From the NCBI RefSeq assembly GCF_023715525.1, contig NZ_JAMBOG010000001.1:1-64000 (forward strand): a DNA stretch of 64,000 nucleotides. Reading direction: 5' to 3'. Numbering within the stretch: the first letter of the stretch is position 1; every line of letters begins with the position of its first letter. Below the pieces are notes generated by a model, which made no database searches, had not been told where the DNA came from, and was given only the letters and a program-made list of their open reading frames with translations. The translations under genes were made by a program, and so were the position numbers. The DNA comes from Kocuria rosea (lineage in GTDB: Bacteria; Actinomycetota; Actinomycetes; Actinomycetales; Micrococcaceae). Positions 35,097 to 42,666 of this stretch are shown here, in pieces.

Positions 35097-35942
35097 TCAG
35101 CGGTTCCAGAGGCCGTAGGTCTGCGCGAGCTCCGAGACCTTGCGGGCCCGGGCGAGGCGCGGGAGGTAGCTGCCGTCGCCCACGGTGTGCCCGGAGTCGT
35201 GCTGCTCGATCAGCTCCCGCGCCCAGGTGATCTCCTGGTCGCTCGGGGCGAGGGCCCGGTTGATCCCGTCCGTCTGGGCCGGGTCCAGGCACAGCTTGCC
35301 GGTCATGCCCATCGAGTGGGTGACCTCGCACGCCTCTGCGAGCTCCGCCCCGGAGGCCCCCACGGCGGGGCCGTCGATCGGCCCGGGCAGCTCGCCGACC
35401 CGGGAGGCGACCACGAGCGTCGAGCGCGCGAAGGCCAGCGCCATGGGGTCCCCGCTGGCGCCGGTGTCGCGGCGGAAGTCGCCCACGCCGAAGGCGAGGC
35501 GGAAGACCCCGGGGGCCCGTGCGATGGCGTTGGCGTTCATGATGCCCACGGCGGACTCGATGAGGGCCACGACGGGGGTGCCCGCGGCGGCCATCATGGC
35601 GGTCTTCGTGATGTGGTCGGGGTGCTCGGTCTTGGCGAGCATGATCCCGCGCAGGTGGTCCACGCGGCTGAGGGCCGCGAGGTCGTCCTCCCAGTACGGG
35701 GTGGAGATGTCGTTGATCCGCACCCACGCGCTCGCGCCCGCGTTGAGGGCCTCGACCACGTTGTTCCGGGCCTCGGCCTTGCCCTCGGCCGGCACGGCGT
35801 CCTCGATGTCGAAGATCACGGAGTCGGCCTCGGAGGCCAGCGCCGCGGGGAACTTCGAGGGGTCGGCGGCCGAGGTCAGCAGCCACGAGCGGGAGAGGCG
35901 GGCGGGCAGGGCGGCGGCGCGCTGGTTGCGGTAGGGGGCCAC
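35097..35942 (-). CDS. CitE-like CoA ester lyase (HpcH/HpaI family)
   Basis: This 281-residue TIM-barrel enzyme resembles citrate lyase beta subunit and malyl-CoA lyase/thioesterase. Mg-binding and substrate residues are seen in VIFDIEDAVPAEGKAEAR, MLAKTE, ALIESAVGIMNA and FGVGDFRRD. No citrate lyase alpha or gamma gene is nearby, so it probably acts as a stand-alone enzyme on a CoA ester, for example citramalyl- or malyl-CoA. The GTG at 35940-35942 has AAAGGA 6 nt upstream; a longer frame lacks a ribosome site. Confidence 0.85.
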   Translation of the reverse strand: MAPYRNQRAAALPARLSRSWLLTSAADPSKFPAALASEADSVIFDIEDAVPAEGKAEARNNVVEALNAGASAWVRINDISTPYWEDDLAALSRVDHLRGIMLAKTEHPDHITKTAMMAAAGTPVVALIESAVGIMNANAIARAPGVFRLAFGVGDFRRDTGASGDPMALAFARSTLVVASRVGELPGPIDGPAVGASGAELAEACEVTHSMGMTGKLCLDPAQTDGINRALAPSDQEITWARELIEQHDSGHTVGDGSYLPRLARARKVSELAQTYGLWNR

Positions 35943-36062
35943 GGGGGTCCTTTCCAGGGGTGCGGCGGGCACGGACGGCCCCGGGTGCAGGTCGTCGTGG
36001 GCGGACCCGCCCGGGGCGCTCAAGCTGACCATTCTAGGGCCGGCGCCGGGGGCGGGGGAACC

Positions 36063-37139
36063 TCAGGCCGGCAGCGGGGTGTGAGCTTGGTCAACCCGCT
36101 CGTCCGGGCGCACCGGCCCGGGGGCCGTGCCGGTCCCGAACGGGGAACCCCCGAGCGCCTCGCGCCCGTGCGGGGAGACCCAGTTGCCGAGCGCCGGGCC
36201 CACCGGCACGATCTGCGACGGGTTGATGTCCTCGTGGACCACGTAGTAGTGCTCCTTGACCTGCTGGAAGTCCACGGTGTCGCCGAAGCCGGGGGTCTGG
36301 AACAGGTCGCGGGCGTAGCCCCACAGGCGGGGCATCTCGGTGAGCTTGTTGCGGGAGCACTTGAAGTGGGAGTGGTAGACGGGGTCGAAGCGCACCAGCG
36401 TCGTGAAGAGCCGCACGTCGGCCTCGGTGATGTGCTCGCCCATGAGGTAGCGGCGGGTCGCGAGGCGCTCCTCGAGCCAGTCCAGCGCGGCCCACAGCCG
36501 CTCGTAGGCCTGCTCGTAGGCCCGCTGGGAGCCGGCGAAGCCGCAGCGGTAGACCCCGTTGTTGACCTCGGTGTAGACGCGGCGCATGACGTCCCGCATC
36601 TCGTCCTCGAGGGCGGCCGGCCACAGGTCGGGCGCGCCCTCCCGGTGGAACGCCGTCCACTCCTTGGCGAGGTCCTCGGTGAGCTGCGGGAAGTCGTTGG
36701 TGACCACCTGCCCGCTCGCGATCTCCACGACCGCGGGGACGGTGATGCCGCGGGGGTAGCCGGGGAAGCGGGCGAAGTACGCCTGCTGCAGGCGCTCGAT
36801 CCCCAGCACGGGGTCCTTCCCGTCCGGGCCCAGGTCGAAGGTCCACGACCGGGCGTCGTGCACGGGCCCGGGCAGGCCCACCGAGAGGGCGTCCTCCAGC
36901 CCCAGCAGGCGGCGCACGATGAGGGTCCGGTTGGCCCAGGGGCAGGCGCGGGCGGCCACGAGCCGGTAGCGGCCCGCCTCGACGGACCACGCCCGGGCGC
37001 CCTCCGCGACGACGGCGCGCTGCGGGTCGCGGACGATCCGGTCCTCGATGTAGGCGGTGTCGCGGGTGAACTCCTCGCCGGCGTGCACGTAGGCGCCGGC
37101 GGTGCTGTGCTCGGAGTGCTTGGTGCTGCGCTGTGACAT
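36063..37139 (-). CDS. ECM4/YqjG-type S-thiol-hydroquinone reductase (Xi-class GST)
   Basis: The 358-residue protein belongs to the Xi class of glutathione transferases, which reduce thiol-conjugated hydroquinones. The catalytic motif CPWANRTLIVRRLLGLE is clear, and the helical domain includes VNNGVYRCGFA and YLMGEHITEADVRLF. Actinobacteria generally use mycothiol rather than glutathione, so the physiological thiol may be mycothiol. A C-terminal tail of about 25 residues, rich in Gly and Pro, is extra. ATG start; no strong ribosome site. Confidence 0.9.
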   Translation of the reverse strand: MSQRSTKHSEHSTAGAYVHAGEEFTRDTAYIEDRIVRDPQRAVVAEGARAWSVEAGRYRLVAARACPWANRTLIVRRLLGLEDALSVGLPGPVHDARSWTFDLGPDGKDPVLGIERLQQAYFARFPGYPRGITVPAVVEIASGQVVTNDFPQLTEDLAKEWTAFHREGAPDLWPAALEDEMRDVMRRVYTEVNNGVYRCGFAGSQRAYEQAYERLWAALDWLEERLATRRYLMGEHITEADVRLFTTLVRFDPVYHSHFKCSRNKLTEMPRLWGYARDLFQTPGFGDTVDFQQVKEHYYVVHEDINPSQIVPVGPALGNWVSPHGREALGGSPFGTGTAPGPVRPDERVDQAHTPLPA

Positions 37140-37312
37140 GGTGGCTCCTCGGGCGCTCGGCAGAACGGGGCGCCGCTCGACGGCGGGACGGCCGGGGCGG
37201 AACCCCGGGGTTTGATGATATGTCCATTATCCCCGGGGCGCCAGGAAGTCCTGTCGGGGGCGAGGTCTACAGTGGAGGCGTCCCCACCCCCGCGACCCCG
37301 GAACCACCGACC

Positions 37313-38044
37313 ATGAGCCCCCACGGCAACGAGCCCGAGTACGGACGGCGCCTCTCCCCCGAGGAGCTCTCGGCCCGTGCCCGGCGGCGGCCCGCGACCG
37401 CCCCCGCCGGCCCGCCGCGCGCCGCCCGGCGGATGGCGCGCGGACTCTCGTTCACCCTCGTGATGCTCGGCGTGCTGCTGGGTGCCGGGCTCACGGCCCT
37501 GGGCCTGCGCTGGGGGTGGACGGCCGGGACCCTGCTCGTGCTGCTGGGGATCGCTGGCTTCGTGAGCGTGCAGGCCCAGCTGAGCCCGGCCTTCCGCGAC
37601 GCCTCGGCCCCTCCGCTGCGGAGCCTGTCCAGGCTGTGGCTGATCCCCTCGGCACTGCTGCTGCTGGGCCTGGTCGCGCTCGGGGCGGTGTTCGCCGTGG
37701 AGCCGGTCCTCGCCGGCACCGCCCGCGCACACCTGGTCGCCCAGTGGGTCACCGTGCTGGTCGTCTCGGGGATGACGCTCGTGGTCGCCGCGGCCCTGGG
37801 ATTCGGGCTGGTGGCGATGGCCTCGTTCACCCTGCGCGACGACGACGACTCACCGCTGCGCCCCACCGGCTACGCCGAGCAGCTCCGGCGGCGCGAGCGG
37901 CGGGACCCGGGCCCGCCCGGACCGGACTACTACGACCCGGGGTGGGTCCACCACCGCCCTCCCCCGCGCCACGGCCCGCGGGGAACCGCTCGCCGCGGCC
38001 CGGACGCCGGCCCCCCGCCCTCCGGCGGCACCGCACCGGAGTGA
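37313..38044 (+). CDS. Hypothetical membrane protein with four helices
   Basis: I do not recognise a family. The 243-residue protein has a polar N-terminus of about 40 residues rich in Arg and Ala, four hydrophobic helices between residues 43 and 175, and a C-terminal tail rich in Pro, Arg and Gly. Two closely spaced helix pairs are separated by a loop with PPLRSLSRLW. Start choice is uncertain: I took the ATG at 37313, about 35 nt after TACAGT at 37268-37273. A start at 37220, further upstream, would read through that hexamer. Confidence 0.6.
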   Translation: MSPHGNEPEYGRRLSPEELSARARRRPATAPAGPPRAARRMARGLSFTLVMLGVLLGAGLTALGLRWGWTAGTLLVLLGIAGFVSVQAQLSPAFRDASAPPLRSLSRLWLIPSALLLLGLVALGAVFAVEPVLAGTARAHLVAQWVTVLVVSGMTLVVAAALGFGLVAMASFTLRDDDDSPLRPTGYAEQLRRRERRDPGPPGPDYYDPGWVHHRPPPRHGPRGTARRGPDAGPPPSGGTAPE

Positions 38045-38054
38045 GCCGCCCCCC

Positions 38055-38082
38055 TTGACATTTGTTGACACGTCAATATAAG
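38055..38082 (+). promoter_or_regulatory. marR promoter with overlapping operator
   Basis: TTGACA (38055-38060) and TATAAG (38077-38082) are 16 bp apart. Between them TTGACACGTCAA (38065-38076) is an inverted repeat of TTGAC around a 2-bp centre. MarR regulators bind such repeats, so the protein probably represses its own gene. Confidence 0.7.
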
Positions 38083-38116
38083 CTGGGGGTTTCCGCACAC
38101 GAGAAGGGACCACCGC

Positions 38117-38599
38117 ATGAGCGCGCCGGAGACGACCGAGGTCAACTGGCTCACCGACGAGGAGCAGCGCGTGTGGCGCGGCTTCCTGCTGCTGAGCCGC
38201 AGCATGCAGACCGCGATCGACCGCCAGCTGGCCCGCGACAGCGCCCTGTCCGGCTCGGAGTACGAGGTGCTGGTCCTGCTCTCCGAGAGCAGCACGGGCG
38301 TCGCCCGCTCGCGCGACCTCCTCAACCAGCTCGGATGGGAGCGCAGCCGGCTCTCCCACCTGCTCTCCCGCATGGCCAAGCGCGGGCTCCTCGAGCGCCT
38401 GCCCTGCGACAGCGACGCGCGCGGGCTCGACGTCCGGATCACCCCGGAGGGGCGAGGCGCCATCGAGAACGCCGCCCCGGCCCACCTGGCGATGGTGCGG
38501 GCCGCGCTGATCGACCACCTGACCCCGGAGGAGATGGACGCGATCCTGTCCGTCTCCGCCAAGGTCGCCCCGCGGCTCAAGGAGCTCGGCCTCTGCTGA
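38117..38599 (+). CDS. MarR-family transcriptional regulator
   Basis: The 160-residue protein has the MarR winged helix-turn-helix fold: SGSEYEVLVLLSES, the recognition region WERSRLSHLLSRMAKRGLLERL, and the wing DARGLDVRITPEGR. It probably binds DNA as a dimer and responds to a small aromatic molecule or oxidant. The ATG is preceded by GAAGGGA. Its operator-like repeat lies in its own promoter. No obvious target is divergent from it. Nearby catC hints at aromatic metabolism, but the link is not proven. Confidence 0.92.
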   Translation: MSAPETTEVNWLTDEEQRVWRGFLLLSRSMQTAIDRQLARDSALSGSEYEVLVLLSESSTGVARSRDLLNQLGWERSRLSHLLSRMAKRGLLERLPCDSDARGLDVRITPEGRGAIENAAPAHLAMVRAALIDHLTPEEMDAILSVSAKVAPRLKELGLC

Positions 38600-38660
38600 G
38601 CGGCCGGGCGCACCGGGCCGGGCGCGCCGGCGGGACGGTGGCGAACGAGCCGGGAAAGGG

Positions 38661-38697
38661 ACGAACCCCGCCGGTTGGGGGGTTCGGCGGGGTTCGT
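38661..38697. terminator. Bidirectional terminator between marR and catC
   Basis: ACGAACCCCGCC (38661-38672) pairs with GGCGGGGTTCGT (38686-38697). The 12-bp stem lies 62 bp after the marR stop and can serve both convergent genes. Confidence 0.75.
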
Positions 38698-38730
38698 CGG
38701 GCATCCCGATCGGGGGAATGGGACACCAGA

Positions 38731-38812
38731 CGTCGGCGGGGATCATCCGGACGCCGATGGGGGGATCGCGTCCGGGCCATCGCCGACGACGGATTCACTC
38801 TAGACCGAGTGA
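38731..38812. repeat. Nested inverted repeats of unknown role
   Basis: CGTCGGCG (38731-38738) pairs with CGCCGACG (38781-38788), and nested inside CCGGACGC (38747-38754) pairs with GCGTCCGG (38768-38775). A third pair, TCACTC (38795-38800) with GAGTGA (38807-38812), follows. All arms are exact. The block lies beyond the terminator between convergent genes, so it is not needed for termination of marR. It could be a second terminator for catC, a small RNA or a mobile-element remnant. Confidence 0.5.
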
Positions 38813-38864
38813 TCTGCATGAGCAAGCGGGTCCACGCAATTTCATGATCGGAGCGTCACAGCGG

Positions 38865-39146
38865 TCACTGCTTGATGTCGGAGGGGTGCTTGGCCAGCGG
38901 CACCACGGTGATGTCCATGTACGGGAACAGCGGCAGGTTCTGCAGGATCTCGTGCAGCTCGTCGTGCGAGTCGACGTCGAAGACGGAGTAGTTGGCGTAC
39001 TCGCCGACCACCCGCCAGATCTCGGGCCACTTGCCCGCCCGCTGCACCTCCTGGGAGTAGGCCTTCTCGGTGGCCCTCAGCTCCGCGGCCTCCTCGGCGG
39101 GCAGCTCCGGGGGCAGGTCGATGTCCATGTGGACCAGGTACTTCAC
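38865..39146 (-). CDS. catC: Muconolactone delta-isomerase
   Basis: CatC (93 residues) isomerises muconolactone in the ortho-cleavage branch of catechol breakdown (beta-ketoadipate pathway). The small ferredoxin-like protein starts with YLVHMDIDLP and has the conserved PEIWRVVGEYANYSVFDV and LPLFPYMDI patterns. The GTG at 39144-39146 has GAAGGA 7 nt upstream. catA, catB and the ben genes are not nearby, which is unusual. It follows the LysR gene on the same strand with a 53-bp gap and no clear promoter, so the two are probably co-transcribed. Confidence 0.9.
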   Translation of the reverse strand: MKYLVHMDIDLPPELPAEEAAELRATEKAYSQEVQRAGKWPEIWRVVGEYANYSVFDVDSHDELHEILQNLPLFPYMDITVVPLAKHPSDIKQ

Positions 39147-39199
39147 GGTGACGTCCTTCCGTTGCGGGTGGGTGCGGGGTCCAGCGGCCGGCGCGGGGA

Positions 39200-40084
39200 T
39201 CAGGGCACGGCGCCCTCCGGGGCGACGACGAGGTCCAGGAAGTTGTGCAGCAGCGCGGAGCGGTCTCCCCGGCGCCAGGCGACGGCGAGCTCGATCCGGG
39301 GCGAGTGCTCGATGTCGCGGTAGAGCACGCCCTCCAGCTGGAACGCGCGCACGGTCGCGGGGACCACGGCCACGCCGCCCCCGGCCGCCACGAAGGACAG
39401 CAGCGTGGCGGTCTCCGCCGCGACCTGGGCGATCCGGGGCCGGAAGCCCGCCTGCCGGCACAGGTCGGCGACGGTGCGGTAGAGCACCGAGTCCGGAGGG
39501 TAGGTGATGAACTCCTGGTCGTGCAGCTCGTGCAGGGCCAGGGGCCGGTCCCCCGCGAGGGCGCTGAAGGAGGGCAGCGCCACCACGAGCGGCTCCCGCG
39601 AGACGGTCCGGTAGTCGAGGTCCGGGGAGGCCACCGGCGGGCGCAGCAGGGCCGCGTCGAGCGTGTGCTCCCGCAGCCCGACCTCCATGGCGGGGGTCAG
39701 CATCTCGCCGTGCAGGCTCAGCGACAGGCCGGGCATGGCCTCCTTGGCGCGCCGGACGATCCCGGGCATGAACCCGTAGGTCGCCGATCCGGAGAAGCCC
39801 ACCCGCAGCACGCCCGTGGCCCCCTGCCCCACCTGGTACACGTCGGCCCGGAGCGCCTCGAGATCGTTGACGATCCGCCGCCCCCGGTCCAGGAGCACCT
39901 GGCCGGCCGCGGTCAGGTCCACCCGGCGGGTGGTGCGGTCCAGCAGGCGCACGCCGAGCTGCTCCTCGAGCTGGCGGATCTGCTGGGACAGGGGCGGCTG
40001 GGCCATGTGCAGGCGCTTGGCGGCCCGGCCGAAGTGGCGCTCCTCGGCGACGGCGATGAAGTAGTTGAGCTGCCGGATCTCCAT
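39200..40084 (-). CDS. LysR-family regulator (CatR/BenM-like)
   Basis: The 294-residue protein has an N-terminal winged helix-turn-helix (RQLNYFIAVAEERHFGRAAKRLHMAQPPLSQQIRQLEEQ) and a C-terminal effector domain; the HTH sequence is of the CatR/BenM style, and many relatives sense muconate or other aromatic acids. ATG at 40082-40084 with GGAGGA at long spacing. Its gene is divergent from a flavin reductase gene and upstream of catC, so it may control either or both. TAGCCT (rc of 40150-40155) is a likely -10 element. Confidence 0.88.
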   Translation of the reverse strand: MEIRQLNYFIAVAEERHFGRAAKRLHMAQPPLSQQIRQLEEQLGVRLLDRTTRRVDLTAAGQVLLDRGRRIVNDLEALRADVYQVGQGATGVLRVGFSGSATYGFMPGIVRRAKEAMPGLSLSLHGEMLTPAMEVGLREHTLDAALLRPPVASPDLDYRTVSREPLVVALPSFSALAGDRPLALHELHDQEFITYPPDSVLYRTVADLCRQAGFRPRIAQVAAETATLLSFVAAGGGVAVVPATVRAFQLEGVLYRDIEHSPRIELAVAWRRGDRSALLHNFLDLVVAPEGAVP

Positions 40085-40247
40085 CGTGAGCGCCCGTCCT
40101 CCCGGTCCGCACGGCGGTCCTCGTCGGCCACCGGCTGCTTGTTGGTCCACAGGCTACCTCCGGGCAGATCGATCCGGGTGCGGTGCGGACCGGAGCGTGG
40201 CGCAGCGGGCCGTGACCGGAGCGGGCAGAGGTGGTGCAATGGGACCC

Positions 40248-40862
40248 ATGCGCACCGACATCCCCGCCGACCGGCGCGGCTCCTTCGCCCGGGCGGTGAA
40301 GGCCCTGGTCGTCCCCCGCCCGATCGCGTGGGTGAGCTCGCTCTCGGCCGCGGGCCTCGACAACCTGGCCCCGCACTCGTTCTTCACGGTCGCCTCGCTC
40401 ACGCCGACGATCGTGCAGTTCGTCTCCAACGGGGAGAAGGACAGCCTGCGCAACATCCGGCGCACGGGCGAGTTCGTCGTGAACCTCGCCCCTGCGCAGC
40501 TGTTCGCGCAGATCAACGCGACGGGCACCGACTACCCCGCGGAGATCAGCGAGTTCGACGCCGTGGGGCTGACCCGGGAGCCCTCCCTCACCGTGGCCGC
40601 CCCGCGGGTCGCGGAGTCGCCGGCGGCCATCGAGTGCCGGCTCCACCGGGAGCCGATGCCGATCGGCGACAGCTTCCTCGTGTTCGGGGAGGTGACCCAC
40701 GTGGCCGTGGACACGGCCGCGATGGGCGAGCGGGGCCCCCTGGTGGAGGCCCTGCGGCCCATCGCCCGGCTCGGCTACGACGAGTGGGCGGAGCTGGGGC
40801 GCGTGCGCACCGTCCGGCGGGTCCCGTACCGCGACGCCGTCCCGGAGGCCGACCTGCCCTGA
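40248..40862 (+). CDS. Flavin reductase-like / FMN-binding split-barrel protein
   Basis: This 204-residue protein matches the flavin reductase domain family: VVPRPIAWVSSLSAAGLDNLAPHSFFTVAS near the start and NIRRTGEFVVNLA. Such proteins supply reduced flavin to monooxygenases or act on their own. Start is the ATG at 40248, 7 nt after TGCAAT, with no ribosome site. An in-frame ATG 9 bp upstream overlaps that hexamer. It is divergent from the LysR gene and convergent with fadD, 16 bp from its end. Confidence 0.88.
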   Translation: MRTDIPADRRGSFARAVKALVVPRPIAWVSSLSAAGLDNLAPHSFFTVASLTPTIVQFVSNGEKDSLRNIRRTGEFVVNLAPAQLFAQINATGTDYPAEISEFDAVGLTREPSLTVAAPRVAESPAAIECRLHREPMPIGDSFLVFGEVTHVAVDTAAMGERGPLVEALRPIARLGYDEWAELGRVRTVRRVPYRDAVPEADLP

Positions 40863-40878
40863 GCGGGCCCGCCCGGGC

Positions 40879-42585
40879 TCAGACCCGGACGCCCGTCTCC
40901 TGGAGCTGCTCGCGCACCTTGCGGCGCAGCGTCTTGCCGAGCATCGTGCGGGGGAGGTCCTCGACGGCCACGATCCGCCGCGGCACCTTGTAGCGGGTGA
41001 CCTCCGCGTAGCAGTGCTCCCGCAGCGCCTGCTCGTCCAGGCGGGCGCCCGGCGCCAGGACGACGGCGGCGACCACGACCTCGTTGCCGCGCGGGTCGGG
41101 CAGGCCGACCACCGCGGCGTCCTCGACGTCGTCGTGGAGCCTCAGGGCGTTCTCCACCTCGGTGGGGGCCACGTTGAACCCGCCCGTGATGACGACCTCC
41201 TTGATCCGGTCGACGACCCGCAGGAACCCGTCCTCGTCCACGGCGACGATGTCCCCGGTGCGCAGCCAGCCGTCCTCCACGAGGGTCCGGGCGGTCTCGT
41301 CGGGGCGCTTCCAGTAGCCCTGGAAGACCTGCGGGCCGCGCACCCACAGCTCGCCCTCCTCGCCCGCGGGCACGTCCTCGGAGGTCTCGGGGTCCACCAG
41401 CCGGATCTGCGTGGAGGGGAAGGGGATCCCGATGGACCCGGCCCGGCGGGAGTCGTTGAGCGGGTTGCACGCCACGAGCGGGGAGCACTCGGTGAGCCCG
41501 TAGCCCTCGATGAGCACGCCGCCGGTGGCGTGCTCCCAGCGCTCGACGAGCGGGACCGGCAGGGTCATGGCGCCGGAGACGGCCACCGTGATGCCGCTGA
41601 GGTCCGCGCCGCGCTCCTCGGCCGCGTCGAGCAGCTTCTGGTAGACCGGCGGCACGGCGGGCAGGACCGTGGGCCGTGAGCGCTTCATTGCCTTGAGCAC
41701 CAGGTCCGTGCTGACGGTGGGGAACAGCACGAGCTTCGCCCCCAGGGACATCGCGAAGGTCACCCCCAGGGTGAGGCCGAACGCGTGGAAGAGGGGCAGC
41801 ACGCCGTAGACGACCTCGTCCTCGGAGGAGTCGAGCCAGTGCCGGCCCATCGTGGCGTTGGACTCCAGGTTGCGGTGCGTGAGCATCGCGCCCTTGGGCA
41901 GCCCGGTCGTGCCGGAGGTGTACTGCAGCAGGGCGAGGTCGCGGGCCGTGGGCCGTGGGTGGTCGACGGCGAGGGGCTCGGCGGACAGCAGCCGCTGCCA
42001 CGGGACGGTGCCGGGGGCGGGGCCGGTGAGCTGGTCGCGGGACGCCCGGGCCTTCGGCAGCGGCAGGCGCAGGGCCAGGCGCATCGAGCGCGGCATCGCG
42101 GCGGTGATGTCCACGGAGACCACGGCGTCGATCTGCAGCTGCGCCGGCAGCGACCGGACGCGGCCGGCGACCTTGTCCCACACGATCGCGACGCGCGCCC
42201 CGTGGTCCTCGAACTGGTGGCGCAGCTCCGCGGCGGTGTACAGCGGGTTGTGCTCCACGACGACCGCGCCCAGGCGCAGCACCGCGTAGAACGCGACGAC
42301 GTGCTGCGGGCAGTTGGGCAGGACGATCGCCACGCGGTCCCCGGCCTGCACGCCCAGCCGGCGCAGTCCCTCCGCGACGCGCTCGACCTGCCGGCCGAGG
42401 ACGGCGTAGGAGGTGGTCGCCCCGAAGAACTCGAGGGCCGTCCCGGCGCCGTTGCGGGCGACCGAGCGCTCGAGCATGTGCACGAGCGAGGTCTCGGGCA
42501 GCTCCAGGTCCACGGGGACCCCGGGGTCGTAGCTGGCGGTCCAGGGGCGGGCGCCGAGGAGGTCGCGCGCGGGTTCAGCAGGCAT
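40879..42585 (-). CDS. Long-chain fatty-acid-CoA ligase (FadD-like)
   Basis: The 568-residue enzyme activates carboxylic acids as CoA thioesters through an acyl-adenylate. The P-loop YTSGTTGLPKGAMLTH, the motif IEGYGLTECSP, TGDIVAVDEDGF and DRIKEVVITGGFNVAP are all present, as is the C-terminal lysine in PRTMLGKTLRRKV. A medium- or long-chain fatty acid is the likely substrate. TAAGGT (rc of 42593-42598) lies 7 nt before the ATG, so it is probably leaderless. It is divergent from the next gene across 81 bp. Confidence 0.9.
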   Translation of the reverse strand: MPAEPARDLLGARPWTASYDPGVPVDLELPETSLVHMLERSVARNGAGTALEFFGATTSYAVLGRQVERVAEGLRRLGVQAGDRVAIVLPNCPQHVVAFYAVLRLGAVVVEHNPLYTAAELRHQFEDHGARVAIVWDKVAGRVRSLPAQLQIDAVVSVDITAAMPRSMRLALRLPLPKARASRDQLTGPAPGTVPWQRLLSAEPLAVDHPRPTARDLALLQYTSGTTGLPKGAMLTHRNLESNATMGRHWLDSSEDEVVYGVLPLFHAFGLTLGVTFAMSLGAKLVLFPTVSTDLVLKAMKRSRPTVLPAVPPVYQKLLDAAEERGADLSGITVAVSGAMTLPVPLVERWEHATGGVLIEGYGLTECSPLVACNPLNDSRRAGSIGIPFPSTQIRLVDPETSEDVPAGEEGELWVRGPQVFQGYWKRPDETARTLVEDGWLRTGDIVAVDEDGFLRVVDRIKEVVITGGFNVAPTEVENALRLHDDVEDAAVVGLPDPRGNEVVVAAVVLAPGARLDEQALREHCYAEVTRYKVPRRIVAVEDLPRTMLGKTLRRKVREQLQETGVRV

Positions 42586-42592
42586 GGCTCCG

Positions 42593-42598
42593 ACCTTA
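42593..42598 (-). promoter_or_regulatory. -10 element, leaderless promoter of fadD-like gene
   Basis: TAAGGT on the minus strand is 7 nt from the ATG at 42583-42585. No Shine-Dalgarno sequence is present. Confidence 0.55.
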
Positions 42599-42652
42599 CT
42601 CGGCGGCCTCGACCGCTTCCCAGTCCGCTTCGGCCCGGCGCCTCGAGCCCCG

Positions 42653-42658
42653 TAGACT
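42653..42658 (+). promoter_or_regulatory. -10 element, leaderless promoter
   Basis: TAGACT is 8 nt from the ATG at 42667. The two divergent -10 elements of this region are only 54 bp apart. Confidence 0.55.
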
Positions 42659-42666
42659 TCGATGAC

